Assembly (NCBI RefSeq): GCF_038397785.1
Contig: NZ_CP151642.1
Location: forward strand, 558,001-622,000
DNA length: 64,000 nt
From: Salinibacterium sp. TMP30
Lineage (GTDB): Bacteria > Actinomycetota > Actinomycetes > Actinomycetales > Microbacteriaceae
Direction: 5' to 3'
Shown: positions 47,941 to 56,447 of the stretch, piece after piece
How the letters are laid out: every line of letters begins with the position of its first letter
How positions within the stretch are numbered: the first letter of the stretch is position 1
Made by a program: the position numbers and the translations under genes
Notes under the pieces: generated by a model
The model's database searches: none
What the model was told of the DNA's origin: nothing
What the model saw: only the letters and a program-made list of their open reading frames with translations

Positions 47941-47986
47941 CACTACATCTAGGGTTAGCGGCAACGACCACCCACGATATATAGTG
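47941..47986 (+). promoter_or_regulatory. Tandem NrdR-box-like sites of the nrd operon
   Basis: CACTACATCTAGGG (47941) and CACGATATATAGTG (47973) resemble the 16-bp NrdR box. Their starts are 32 bp apart, the usual three-turn spacing of NrdR box pairs. The second is a near-perfect palindrome and includes a TATAGT that could itself be a -10 box. NrdR would repress nrd genes when dATP is high. Confidence 0.8.
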
Positions 47987-48048
47987 GTGGAACCGCTTGA
48001 CCGGGGGTCGCGGATAGAGCAATTTATAGTCATTTTGAGGGAGTTTTT

Positions 48049-50499
48049 GTGGCAATCACAGTCGTCAAGCGCAACGGTACGCGGGAGCCATACGATGCGA
48101 ACAAGATCAACCTCGCAATTGAAGATGCCAGCACTGGTCTCGACGACAACATCACGTGGGTTACCCAGATCGCATCCGAGCTCGAGCTGACCCTCTTTGA
48201 CGGCATTACGACCCAACAGCTCGACGAAGCAGTCATCCAAGTTGCCCTTCAGAACGTTAAAGATGACCCTGCATTTGATGTCGTGGCTGCACGCCTGCTG
48301 CTCAAGACCATCTACAAGCGTGTGCTCGGTGACTACACCGACGCAGCTGACCTCAAAAAGCTGCACAAAGAGCACTTCGCCCCCAATGTCACCCGTGGCG
48401 TGGAAGAGGGCCTGCTTGACCCACGCCTCACCGAGATGTTCGACCTCGAAGCACTCGCCGAGCACCTTGAGCCCGCACACGATGAACTGCTCAAGTACAT
48501 CGGTGTTGTTACGCTCAACAACCGCTATGGCATCAAGGGTCGCAACGGCGACGCTCTTGAGGTCCCTCAGTACTTTTGGATGCGCATCGCCATGGGCCTC
48601 TCGCTGAACGAAGCGAACCCCAACGAGGCTGCGCTCAAGTTCTACCAAAAGATGTCTAGCCTCGAATACTTGGCTGCCGGCTCCACTCTCGTCAACGCGG
48701 GAACGATTTACCCGCAGCTGGCCAACTGCTTCGTGATGGAAATGCAAGACGACATGGAGCACATCGCTAAGACCACGCGCGATGTCATGTGGCTCACCAA
48801 GGGCACCGGCGGAATTGGCCTCTCGGTCACCAAGCTGCGGGCGCAGGGTTCGCCCATCCGCTCTAACAACACCACCTCCACCGGCCCGATCCCGTTCATG
48901 CACACGATCGACTCCATCCTGCGTGCGGTTAGCCGTGGTGGCAAGAAGTTCGGCGCGCTGTGCTTCTACATGGAGAACTGGCACATGGACTTCCCCGAGT
49001 TCCTCGAACTCCGCAGCAACTCGGGTGACCCCTACCGCCGCACCCGCACCGCCAACACTGCGGTGTGGATCAGCGATGAATTCATGAAGCGCGTTCAGAA
49101 CGATGACGCGTGGTACCTCTTCGACCCGCTCGAAGTTACCGACCTCAACGAGCTCTACGGCAAAGCATTCTCTACGCGCTACAACGAATACGTCGCCATG
49201 GCTGAGGCCGGCGAAATGCACATGTTCAAAAAGATCGGCGCTCGCGAACAGTTCAAATCGATCCTCATTTCCTTGCAGACCTCAAGCCACCCCTGGCTCA
49301 CCTTCAAAGACACGATCAACAATCGTGCGCTCAACAACAACACGGGCACGATTCACCTCTCCAACCTCTGCACCGAAATCACGCTGCCGCAAGACGAAGA
49401 CAACGTCTCCGTCTGCAACCTTGCCTCGATCAACCTTTCGCGTCACCTTCTGCCGGAAGGCGGAGTCGACTTCGCGAAGATCGAAGAGAGTGCACGACTG
49501 GCCGTACGCCAGCTCGACAACCTCATCGACATCACGCGCTCCAGCGTGAAAGAGGCCGACTTCTCCAACGAGCAGAACCGTGCTGTTGGCCTCGGTGTGA
49601 TGGGCTTCACCGACATCATCGAGAAGCTGGGCTACAGCTATGAGAGCGAAGAGGCCTATGACCTCATCGACGAAATCATGGAGCACGTCTCCTACGCCGC
49701 CATCGACGCCAGCACCGAACTCGCGAAAGAGCGCGGTGCCTATGCAAACTTCGAAGGCAGCCGTTGGGCCGAGGGCCTCGTGCCGCTCGACTCCATTGCG
49801 CTCACCGAAGAAGACCGTGGCATGGAGATCAAGGTCAACCGCAAGACACGACTCGACTGGGATGCCATGCGCGAGAAAGTCAAGGGGGGAATGCGCAACG
49901 CAACCCTCATGGCTATCGCCCCCACCGCGTCCATTGGGCTCGTTGCTGGCACCACGCCCGGTCTCGACCCGCAGTTCTCGCAGATCTTCAGCCGCTCAAC
50001 CTCGAACGGCAAATTCCTTGAAGTGAACCGCAACCTCGTGTCGACGCTTCAGGAGCATGGTCTCTGGGAGAAAAACCGCGAAGCGATTCTGCGCAGCCAG
50101 GGTGACATCCAAAATGTTGCTGGTATCCCGGATGACATTAAGGAAGTCTTCAAGACAAGCTTCCAGCTGTCGCCGTACTCGTTCCTTGAGGTTGCCGCTC
50201 GTGCCCAGAAATGGATCGACCAGGCCATCAGCCGCAACATGTACCTCGAGACCCGTGACCTCGGCGACATGATGGATATCTATTTCGACGCCTGGTCGCG
50301 TGGCGTCAAGACCACCTACTACCTGCACATGAAGCCTCGCCACCAGGCAGAGCAGTCCACGGTGAAGGTCAACAAGTCAGAAGAAATTTCTTCGACCAAG
50401 GCCGCAACCTCATCCTCTGCTCAGCAGGGTGCAGCCCCCGCAAGCTCAACGCCAGCACGCCGAGGCTTCGGCGGATTCTCTAAGAAAGAAGACTCATAA
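48049..50499 (+). CDS. nrdA: Ribonucleoside-diphosphate reductase, large (alpha) subunit
   Basis: 816 aa, class I. The N-terminal ATP-cone (about residues 3-95) has VVKRNGTREPYDANKI. The catalytic barrel has the redox Cys in QLANCFVM, the N-C-E triad in HLSNLCTEI, the partner Cys in SVCNLASINL, and the radical-relay Tyr pair in KTTYYLHMKP. The start is GTG at 48049, with GAGGGAG upstream. The C-terminus is a Ser/Ala/Lys-rich linker ending KKEDS with no cysteine. The regenerating Cys pair expected there is missing from this frame and appears in the overlapping 26-codon frame that follows. Confidence 0.95.
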   Translation: MAITVVKRNGTREPYDANKINLAIEDASTGLDDNITWVTQIASELELTLFDGITTQQLDEAVIQVALQNVKDDPAFDVVAARLLLKTIYKRVLGDYTDAADLKKLHKEHFAPNVTRGVEEGLLDPRLTEMFDLEALAEHLEPAHDELLKYIGVVTLNNRYGIKGRNGDALEVPQYFWMRIAMGLSLNEANPNEAALKFYQKMSSLEYLAAGSTLVNAGTIYPQLANCFVMEMQDDMEHIAKTTRDVMWLTKGTGGIGLSVTKLRAQGSPIRSNNTTSTGPIPFMHTIDSILRAVSRGGKKFGALCFYMENWHMDFPEFLELRSNSGDPYRRTRTANTAVWISDEFMKRVQNDDAWYLFDPLEVTDLNELYGKAFSTRYNEYVAMAEAGEMHMFKKIGAREQFKSILISLQTSSHPWLTFKDTINNRALNNNTGTIHLSNLCTEITLPQDEDNVSVCNLASINLSRHLLPEGGVDFAKIEESARLAVRQLDNLIDITRSSVKEADFSNEQNRAVGLGVMGFTDIIEKLGYSYESEEAYDLIDEIMEHVSYAAIDASTELAKERGAYANFEGSRWAEGLVPLDSIALTEEDRGMEIKVNRKTRLDWDAMREKVKGGMRNATLMAIAPTASIGLVAGTTPGLDPQFSQIFSRSTSNGKFLEVNRNLVSTLQEHGLWEKNREAILRSQGDIQNVAGIPDDIKEVFKTSFQLSPYSFLEVAARAQKWIDQAISRNMYLETRDLGDMMDIYFDAWSRGVKTTYYLHMKPRHQAEQSTVKVNKSEEISSTKAATSSSAQQGAAPASSTPARRGFGGFSKKEDS

Positions 50500-50579
50500 T
50501 GAACCGAGAGAACTCCATCGACGAGTACTACGTTCCGTCCGACCCCATGGACGATCTGCAGTGCGATAGCTGCCAGTAA
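50499..50579 (+). CDS. 26-codon frame encoding the missing NrdA C-terminal CxxC tail
   Basis: Starts with ATG on the nrdA stop (TAATG), in the -1 frame, and reads 26 residues ending MDDLQCDSCQ then TAA. CxxCQ is the usual last block of class I NrdA large subunits, where the Cys pair re-reduces the active-site disulfide. Its codons are rich in G/C at the third position, like real genes here. The -1 frame is closed by TAA at 50481, so only a short overlap is open. It may be a separate peptide made by re-initiation, a programmed frameshift product, or the sign of a sequencing indel. Confidence 0.7.
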   Translation: MNRENSIDEYYVPSDPMDDLQCDSCQ

Positions 50580-50597
50580 CGAGCACGGGAATGCTCC

Positions 50598-50625
50598 CGC
50601 CCACGGCAACCGAATGACGTGGGCG
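50598..50625 (+). other. Hairpin between the nrdA tail frame and nrdB
   Basis: CGCCCACG pairs with CGTGGGCG over 8 bp with a 12-base loop. A smaller GAGCA/TGCTC stem lies at 50581-50596. Together they fill the 93-bp gap and may set the nrdA:nrdB ratio. Confidence 0.55.
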
Positions 50626-50672
50626 CACCCAAAACATCACAACGCGCAACCAAGAAAGAAGTAGCCAAGACA

Positions 50673-51668
50673 ATGGGAATTCTAGGAACAGGCCTGCAAG
50701 ATGGCCTATTGCTGAAGCCAATCAAGTACCAGTGGGCGATGGACCTGTACGACCAGGCCGTAGCCAACACCTGGTTCCCGAATGAGATTCAGCTGGGCGA
50801 AGACATCGCCGACTTCAAGAAGATGACTGATGAAGAGCGTCACGCGGTGACCTTCCTCATGAGCTACTTCAACCCGAACGAGCTGCTCGTTAACAAGGCA
50901 CTCGCCTTTGGTGTGTACCCCTATGTTTCAGCCGCAGAATGCTCGCTCTACCTTGCGAAGCAAATGTGGGAAGAAGCAAACCACTGCATGAGCTTCGAGT
51001 ATGTGCTCGAGACCTTCCCGATCGACCGCGAAGCCGCCTACAACTCTCACGTTGACGTGCCGTCAATGGCTCGCAAAGAAGAGTTCGAAATGAAGTACAT
51101 CCGTCGCATGACGGAACAGACCCTTGACATCAACACCATCGAGGGTAAGCAAGACTTCATCCGCAACCTCGTTGCCTACAACGTCGTCCTTGAAGGAATC
51201 TGGTTCTACTCGGGCTTCATGGTTGCTTTGTCGTTCCGCCAGCGCAACCTGTTGCGCAACTTCGGTTCGCTCATGGACTGGGTTGTTCGCGACGAGAGCT
51301 TGCACCTCAAGTTCGGTATCAACCTGATCCTGACCGTGCTCGAAGAGAACCCTGAGCTTCAGACGGAAGAGTTCGCCGACGAGATCCGCCAAATGATCTT
51401 GGATGCTGTGGAGATGGAAGAGGCCTACAACCACGACCTGCTCCCCGGCGGCATCCTCGGACTCAACGCCAACTACATCAACCAGTACGTGAAGTACCTG
51501 GCTGACCGCCGCCTTGAAGAGCTCGGATTCGAGGCCCACTACAAGGTCTCAAACCCCGCCAAGTGGATGGCAACCGCCAATGACACTCTTGAGCTCGTAA
51601 ACTTCTTCGAATCAACCAACACATCGTACGAGGCGAACGCGTCAGCAACAACCAAGGTAAAGGTTTAG
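50673..51668 (+). CDS. nrdB: Ribonucleoside-diphosphate reductase, small (beta) subunit, class Ic-like
   Basis: 331 aa. Ferritin-like metal-cofactor protein that generates the radical for NrdA. With the start at the ATG at 50673, the metal ligands are Glu70 (NPNELLV, where E. coli has Asp), Glu101 and His104 (WEEANHCMSF), then Glu in VVLEGIWFYSGF, and Glu/His in RDESLHLKFG. The radical Tyr position (His104 + 4) is Phe108. Glu plus Phe is the Chlamydia-type class Ic pattern with a Mn/Fe cofactor and no tyrosyl radical. An upstream GTG at 50619 would add 18 residues but lies in a hairpin. Confidence 0.93.
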   Translation: MGILGTGLQDGLLLKPIKYQWAMDLYDQAVANTWFPNEIQLGEDIADFKKMTDEERHAVTFLMSYFNPNELLVNKALAFGVYPYVSAAECSLYLAKQMWEEANHCMSFEYVLETFPIDREAAYNSHVDVPSMARKEEFEMKYIRRMTEQTLDINTIEGKQDFIRNLVAYNVVLEGIWFYSGFMVALSFRQRNLLRNFGSLMDWVVRDESLHLKFGINLILTVLEENPELQTEEFADEIRQMILDAVEMEEAYNHDLLPGGILGLNANYINQYVKYLADRRLEELGFEAHYKVSNPAKWMATANDTLELVNFFESTNTSYEANASATTKVKV

Positions 51669-52147
51669 TGGAACTGACCGTTGAGTGGGTTGATTGGTTA
51701 GACCCACGAGCGGTCCAGCAGCGTGAACTGATGGAGCTCGAGACGACGGCAATGTATGCCGATCGTCAGGCCGAACTCGATGAGGCGGGCCGCATCGCCG
51801 TAAGTGCTGCGTTGACGGTTGCGCCCTCCGACGTCAGTCACACGGTGTTGGTACTCGATGGCGATATCGTCATCGGTCATGCGGCACTTCGCCCTTTCGG
51901 GCAATCGCTCGAAGTGAAGAAAGTGTTCGTTGATTCGAATCATCGGGGCAAGGGTGCTGCGCGCCGTCTCATGAACGAGTTGGAAGGTGTCGCCCGCGAG
52001 GGTAATGCGCACTCCTTGGTGCTCCAGACCGGTCACGTACAGGTGCCAGCAATGGTGCTCTATGAGAGCCTCGGCTACCAACGGATTGATGCTTTCGGCC
52101 ACTACGCCGCCATCCCATTCGGGGTGTGTTTTGAGAAGACGCTGTAG
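51668..52147 (+). CDS. GNAT family N-acetyltransferase
   Basis: 159 aa. The acetyl-CoA block is VKKVFVDSNHRGKGAARRLMNELEG, matching the GNAT Q/RxxGxG/A loop, followed by MVLYESLGYQRIDAFG. The start is GTG on the nrdB stop (TAGTG), so it is coupled to nrdB and likely in the nrd operon. The acceptor is unknown. No obvious link between the acetylation and dNTP synthesis can be claimed. Confidence 0.85.
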   Translation: MELTVEWVDWLDPRAVQQRELMELETTAMYADRQAELDEAGRIAVSAALTVAPSDVSHTVLVLDGDIVIGHAALRPFGQSLEVKKVFVDSNHRGKGAARRLMNELEGVAREGNAHSLVLQTGHVQVPAMVLYESLGYQRIDAFGHYAAIPFGVCFEKTL

Positions 52148-52222
52148 TTCGTTCAGGTAGGCCATCTATGCTGCACTGGACGGGGGATACCGTTCAACGA
52201 TCTAAACCGGAACAATTGCACT

Positions 52223-52750
52223 GTGAGACTTTTTCGGCGGCGCCCGCGCCTCAATCTGGGCAAATTTAGGGCGCCCGAGCCTGTCGAAGAGGCACCTATC
52301 GAGCGTGTTGTCGAAGAGGGTGTACTCATCGCACGCAATGCTGTGCGCATGGCGGTCAAGAACCGAATAATTGTGGATGCCGCCCGTGACCACCTTGATT
52401 ACGACGACGGTGCGCTGGCAGGCCTCGTGCACGTCGAGTTCGACCAACTCGCTGACCAGGCGGAGCGTTTGCTGCGGGTAACGCACACTGACCGTAACCG
52501 CGAAGTGCAAGTAGGGCTCGCTGAGGGACTGCGCCAAGCATCCATGGATGGCGAACTTATTTCGGGCATCATCGACGAAGCTCGAGAGCTTGCGTGGAGC
52601 GAAATCGGCACCGCAATCATTGCCAAACTTCGCGTTGCGTACCTCCCCACCGAAGACCCCCTTTACGAAGCCCAGCGCAAGCGTCGGCTGCGCGAATTGC
52701 GCACCATAAACTTTGCCGAGCTCGAAGCTGCGGCGCAGGGCGAATACTAA
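52223..52750 (+). CDS. Conserved-looking hypothetical protein
   Basis: 175 aa, start GTG. No family is recognised. The N-terminus is very basic (RLFRRRPRLNLGKF). The middle is acidic and helical, with IERVVEEGVLIARNAVRMAVKNRIIVDAARDHLDYDDG. The C-terminus is charged, with QRKRRLRELRTINFAELEA. There is no signal peptide or membrane segment, so it is probably a cytoplasmic helical protein. Codon use is like its neighbours. It is 75 bp after the GNAT gene and 222 bp before the amino acid transporter, and that second gap shows no clear feature. Confidence 0.75.
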   Translation: MRLFRRRPRLNLGKFRAPEPVEEAPIERVVEEGVLIARNAVRMAVKNRIIVDAARDHLDYDDGALAGLVHVEFDQLADQAERLLRVTHTDRNREVQVGLAEGLRQASMDGELISGIIDEARELAWSEIGTAIIAKLRVAYLPTEDPLYEAQRKRRLRELRTINFAELEAAAQGEY

Positions 52751-52972
52751 CCAGTACCGATTTCGACACCGCTGAGCAGCAATAATCTCAGTTCCACATC
52801 ACATATTCGGCACATTGTTGAGGGTCTCGCAGTCACACGGCGCAAGTGGGCGAATAATTGCGCGCGCCCGGCGGTAGGCTGCCAACGTCGGCGTTTCATC
52901 GAGGTACGCCCTACGGGATTCGCATTTCGCATTCGTCGGCCGCATTCACTTGGATATAGAAAAGGTTGGACC

Positions 52973-53863
52973 ATGAGAATCAAATTCGCGATACCAGCAC
53001 TGGTCGTAATTTCGGCCCTCGCACTGTCAGGTTGTGTTGACAACAGCACCGGCACAGAAACCGACGGTGGTGGAGCTGTAGATGTGGGCATCGACTCGGC
53101 CGCAGCAGCCCTGCTTCCTGACGATGTGAAAGCATCCGGCAAGCTGGTTATCGGCATCGACCCAACTTACGCCCCCAACGAATACAAAGACGATGCGGGC
53201 AACCCGATCGGCTGGGAAGTCGACCTCGGCGACGCCATGGCGGCAAAGCTTGGACTGGAGACGCAGTACGAAATCTCTAGCTTCGATAAAATCATTCCGA
53301 GTGTTACTGGTGGTAGCTACGACATCGGACTCTCGTCGTTCACCGACAACGAAGAGCGCGAGAAGAGCGTTGACTTCGTCAACTACTACGAGGCCGGTAT
53401 TCAGTGGGCCCAGCAGATCGGCAAAGACGTCGATCCAGCCAATGCGTGTGGCATGACTGTTGCCGTGCAGACGACGACCTACGAAGAGACCGATGAGCTT
53501 CCGGCCAAGTCGAAAGAATGCACCGACGCTGGCAAAGAGCCCATCAACATCCTCAAATTCGACAAGCAGGACGAAGCAACCAACGCTCTCGCCCTCGGGC
53601 GCGCCGACGCCATGAGCGCCGACTCACCCATCACCCAGTACGCGGTGAGCAAGGTAGCCGACAAGATCGAACTCGCCGGAGATTCGTTCGACACCGCACC
53701 GTACGGTATCGCCGTGCAGAAGGATTCGCCTCTCGCGGCAGCCCTCCAGGCAGCACTGCAGTCGATGATTGATGACGGCAGCTACAAGTCGATCCTCGAA
53801 GAGTGGGGCGTCTTCAGCGGCGCTGTTTCGGAGATCGCCATCAACGCGGCAACAACCAGCTAG
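52973..53863 (+). CDS. Polar amino acid ABC transporter, substrate-binding lipoprotein
   Basis: 296 aa. The signal peptide ends in the lipobox LALSGCVD. The mature part matches SBP family 3: GKLVIGIDPTYAPNEYKDDAGNPIGWEVDLGDAMAAKLG is the opening block and VDFVNYYEAGIQW the hinge region. Such proteins bind polar amino acids; the exact one is not decided by sequence. AAAAGG eight bases before the ATG is a good ribosome site. First gene of a three-gene importer. Confidence 0.93.
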   Translation: MRIKFAIPALVVISALALSGCVDNSTGTETDGGGAVDVGIDSAAAALLPDDVKASGKLVIGIDPTYAPNEYKDDAGNPIGWEVDLGDAMAAKLGLETQYEISSFDKIIPSVTGGSYDIGLSSFTDNEEREKSVDFVNYYEAGIQWAQQIGKDVDPANACGMTVAVQTTTYEETDELPAKSKECTDAGKEPINILKFDKQDEATNALALGRADAMSADSPITQYAVSKVADKIELAGDSFDTAPYGIAVQKDSPLAAALQAALQSMIDDGSYKSILEEWGVFSGAVSEIAINAATTS

Positions 53864-53867
53864 GTAG

Positions 53868-54887
53868 ATGACTGTGTCAGACTCTGGCCGTTCGGCGACA
53901 CCCGCAAGTGTGTCGCCGAACGGCACTGACCAAGCGGAGGCGATCAGGGCGATTCGTCTTCGCCACCCGTGGCGTAATGTAATCGCGGTCATTCTCGTGG
54001 CGATGCTGGTTCTGTTTGTTGTTGATGCGTCGCAGCGGGAAGCCTATAGCTGGGATAACTTCGCCAAATTCATCTTCGACAAACGTATATCCGAAGCTGC
54101 TGGGTACACCCTCCTGCTTACCGTCTATGCGATGATCCTGGCGATCGTTCTCGGTGTCACCCTCGCGGTTATGAGACTCTCAGATAACCCCGTGGTCAAG
54201 GGCATCGCGTGGCTCTATCTCTGGGTGTTCCGCGGAACTCCTGTGTATGTGCAACTCGTATTTTGGGGACTGTTCGCGACAATCTACTCGTCGATTGACA
54301 TCGGCATCCCTTTCACCGAGCCGTGGGTCTCCCTGGACACCAATGCGGTCATCAGCGTGTTTTGGCTTGCCGTCATCGGGCTTGCGCTGAACGAGTCCGC
54401 CTACATGGCAGAGATTGTGCGCGCCGGCATCCTTTCGGTGGACAAGGGTCAGGATGAGGCCGCCACCGCTCTCGGTATGTCGTGGCTGCAGACAATGACT
54501 CGCGTCGTTATCCCGCAGGCGATGCGCATCATCATTCCGCCAACCGGCAACGAAGTTATTTCGATGCTGAAGACGACCTCGCTGGTATCCGCAGTACCGT
54601 TCAGCTTTGACCTCTACGGAAGATCCCGGGATATCTCCGCAGTGATCTTTGACCCCATCCCGCTGTTGCTGGTGGCATCGGCGTGGTACCTCCTGTTCAC
54701 CTCGATTCTGATGGTGGGCCAGTACTTCCTTGAGAAGCGTTTCTCGCGTGGTGTCGGGCAGGCACGGCCAGAGAAGAACGACAATGCTACGGGAACGATC
54801 CCTCTCGTGACCGGAGTCATCGATACACCCGGATCCGAACCGGAGCCCGGCACCGATACTGATGCGTCAGGAAAGGAGCACCGATGA
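53868..54887 (+). CDS. Polar amino acid ABC transporter, permease
   Basis: 339 aa. HisM/GlnP-like permease. A cytoplasmic N-terminus of about 45 residues is followed by a first helix and then the main block [19 protein letters not shown]. The EAA coupling loop is [35 protein letters not shown] polar, acidic tail of about 40 residues follows the last helix. It starts 4 bp after the binding-protein stop and overlaps the ATPase start by 4 nt. Confidence 0.93.
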   Translation: MTVSDSGRSATPASVSPNGTDQAEAIRAIRLRHPWRNVIAVILVAMLVLFVVDASQREAYSWDNFAKFIFDKRISEAAGYTLLLTVYAMILAIVLGVTLAVMRLSDNPVVKGIAWLYLWVFRGTPVYVQLVFWGLFATIYSSIDIGIPFTEPWVSLDTNAVISVFWLAVIGLALNESAYMAEIVRAGILSVDKGQDEAATALGMSWLQTMTRVVIPQAMRIIIPPTGNEVISMLKTTSLVSAVPFSFDLYGRSRDISAVIFDPIPLLLVASAWYLLFTSILMVGQYFLEKRFSRGVGQARPEKNDNATGTIPLVTGVIDTPGSEPEPGTDTDASGKEHR

Positions 54888-55666
54888 CTGCTGCAGCCAC
54901 AAGCGAAGCGCCCATGGTGTACGCCGACCGTGTGTCGAAAAGCTTCGGATCCAACGAGGTGCTGAAGAGCATCTCGCTCACGGTTCCCCGCGGCGAAGTA
55001 ATGTGTCTGGTCGGGCCCAGTGGTTCCGGCAAGTCAACGTTCCTTCGCTGCATCAACCATCTCGAACGTGTCGATGCGGGCAGGCTCAGCGTCGACGGTG
55101 TTCTGGTCGGGTACGAAGAACGCGGTGACAAGCTCTATGAGCTCAAGCCGCGTGAAGCTGCTCGTCAGCGCCGCGATATCGGCATGGTTTTTCAGCGCTT
55201 TAATTTGTTCCCGCACATGACGGCCCTAGAAAACATCGTCGAAGCGCCCATTCGAGTCAACAAGGTGAAGAAGGATGCCGCAATCACGCACGGCAGGGAA
55301 CTGCTTGCTCGCGTGGGACTCGCCGAAAAGGAAGATGCCTACCCTGCACACCTCTCCGGTGGCCAACAGCAACGGGTAGCGATCGCTCGTGCACTCGCCA
55401 TGGAACCGAAGCTCATGCTGTTCGATGAGCCCACATCGGCGCTCGACCCTGAACTAGTGGGAGAAGTGCTCGACGTGATGAAGGGTCTCGCCCAGTCGGG
55501 CATGACGATGATTGTTGTCACCCACGAGATGGGCTTCGCGCGCGAAGTCGCCGACCAGCTCGTCTTTATGGATGGTGGCGTTGTTGTTGAGTCTGGCGAT
55601 CCAGACGAAGTGCTCGGCAACCCGCAGCATCAACGCACGAAAGCGTTCCTCTCGAAGGTTCTGTAA
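54884..55666 (+). CDS. Polar amino acid ABC transporter, ATPase
   Basis: 260 aa. HisP/GlnQ-type ATPase. Walker [10 protein letters not shown], the Q-loop in [15 protein letters not shown], the signature [18 protein letters not shown], Walker [15 protein letters not shown] and the switch His in [12 protein letters not shown] are all intact. AAGGAG before the ATG is a strong ribosome site. The operon ends in a perfect 12-bp hairpin shared with the convergent SDR gene. Confidence 0.95.
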   Translation: MTAAATSEAPMVYADRVSKSFGSNEVLKSISLTVPRGEVMCLVGPSGSGKSTFLRCINHLERVDAGRLSVDGVLVGYEERGDKLYELKPREAARQRRDIGMVFQRFNLFPHMTALENIVEAPIRVNKVKKDAAITHGRELLARVGLAEKEDAYPAHLSGGQQQRVAIARALAMEPKLMLFDEPTSALDPELVGEVLDVMKGLAQSGMTMIVVTHEMGFAREVADQLVFMDGGVVVESGDPDEVLGNPQHQRTKAFLSKVL

Positions 55667-55674
55667 CTTCAGGT

Positions 55675-55714
55675 CGATCCGGATGCGCTGCCTAGCGCGG
55701 CTGCATCCGGATCG
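55675..55714. terminator. Bidirectional 12-bp hairpin between the amino acid ABC operon and the SDR gene
   Basis: CGATCCGGATGC and GCATCCGGATCG pair perfectly around a 16-base loop that contains the SDR stop codon. One arm is coding sequence for the SDR C-terminus, the other is beyond both genes. There is no T-run on either strand. Confidence 0.8.
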
Positions 55715-56447
55715 CACCATCCAGACGAATGACCTCGCCGTTGAGCATCGGGTTCTCGACGATGTGCTGCACAAGTGCCGCATACTCACCGGGGCGACCC
55801 AGACGTGACGGATGTGGCACTTGCGCGCCGAGAGAATCTTGCGCCTCTTGGGGCAGCCCGGCCATCATCGGCGTCTCGAAGATGCCCGGTGCGATCGTCA
55901 TGACGCGCACCTGGGCCGAAGCAAACTCGCGGGCCAGCGGCAGAGTCATCCCGGCGACGCCCGCTTTTGACGCAGCATACGCGGGTTGTCCGATCTGCCC
56001 ATCGAAGGCCGCGACGGACGCCGTATTCACGATCACACCGCGCTCATCATCAATAGGTTCGGTCTCAACCATCGCGGCCACAGCCAAACGGATCACGTTG
56101 AAGGTGCCCGTGAGGTTGATCCCAATCACGGTTTCAAAGGATTCGAGGGGCAGCACACCCTTGCGTCCCAGTGTCTTCCCTGGGGTGGCAACGCCGGCGC
56201 AGTTCACGACAATGCGCAACGAACCGACCGAGCTAGCGAGGGCGACGGCAGCCTGAACGTCAGCCTCAGAGCGAACATCGGTGGGCGCGAATCGGAAGCC
56301 ATATTCTTCGGCAATCTCGACTCCGCGAGAGCTGGGAAGGTCGGCGATGGTGACCAACGCACCCTGCGCGGCGAGAGCGCGAGCGGTAGCCAAGCCAAGA
56401 CCGCTAGCGCCACCGGTGATCAGTGCTGCGGCATCCTGAATTCTCAT
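55692..56447 (-). CDS. Short-chain dehydrogenase, 3-hydroxyacyl-CoA dehydrogenase type 2-like
   Basis: 251 aa. Classical SDR with the cofactor loop [21 protein letters not shown] as [11 protein letters not shown], and the active site [10 protein letters not shown]. The insertion [22 protein letters not shown] and the ending [14 protein letters not shown] match the HSD10/FabG-like 3-hydroxyacyl-CoA dehydrogenases. The start is the ATG at 56447, overlapping the thiolase stop. Together with the thiolase it would oxidise a 3-hydroxyacyl-CoA and cleave it, as in fatty-acid or branched-chain amino acid breakdown. Confidence 0.9.
   Translation of the reverse strand: MRIQDAAALITGGASGLGLATARALAAQGALVTIADLPSSRGVEIAEEYGFRFAPTDVRSEADVQAAVALASSVGSLRIVVNCAGVATPGKTLGRKGVLPLESFETVIGINLTGTFNVIRLAVAAMVETEPIDDERGVIVNTASVAAFDGQIGQPAYAASKAGVAGMTLPLAREFASAQVRVMTIAPGIFETPMMAGLPQEAQDSLGAQVPHPSRLGRPGEYAALVQHIVENPMLNGEVIRLDGAIRMQPR

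Noticed and set aside
47884-49221. 445-codon open frame opposite nrdA and its promoter
   Set aside because: It runs across the NrdR and DnaA boxes and reads as low-similarity sequence; nrdA is certain.
50480-50500. Canonical -1 slippery heptamer for a programmed nrdA frameshift
   Set aside because: The AAGAAAGAAG stretch does not make a standard X-XXY-YYZ heptamer in frame, so frameshifting is kept only as one option beside re-initiation.
50619-50672. Upstream GTG start for nrdB adding 18 residues
   Set aside because: The GTG lies in the right arm of an 8-bp hairpin and lacks a ribosome site; the ATG at 50673 matches the usual N-terminus.
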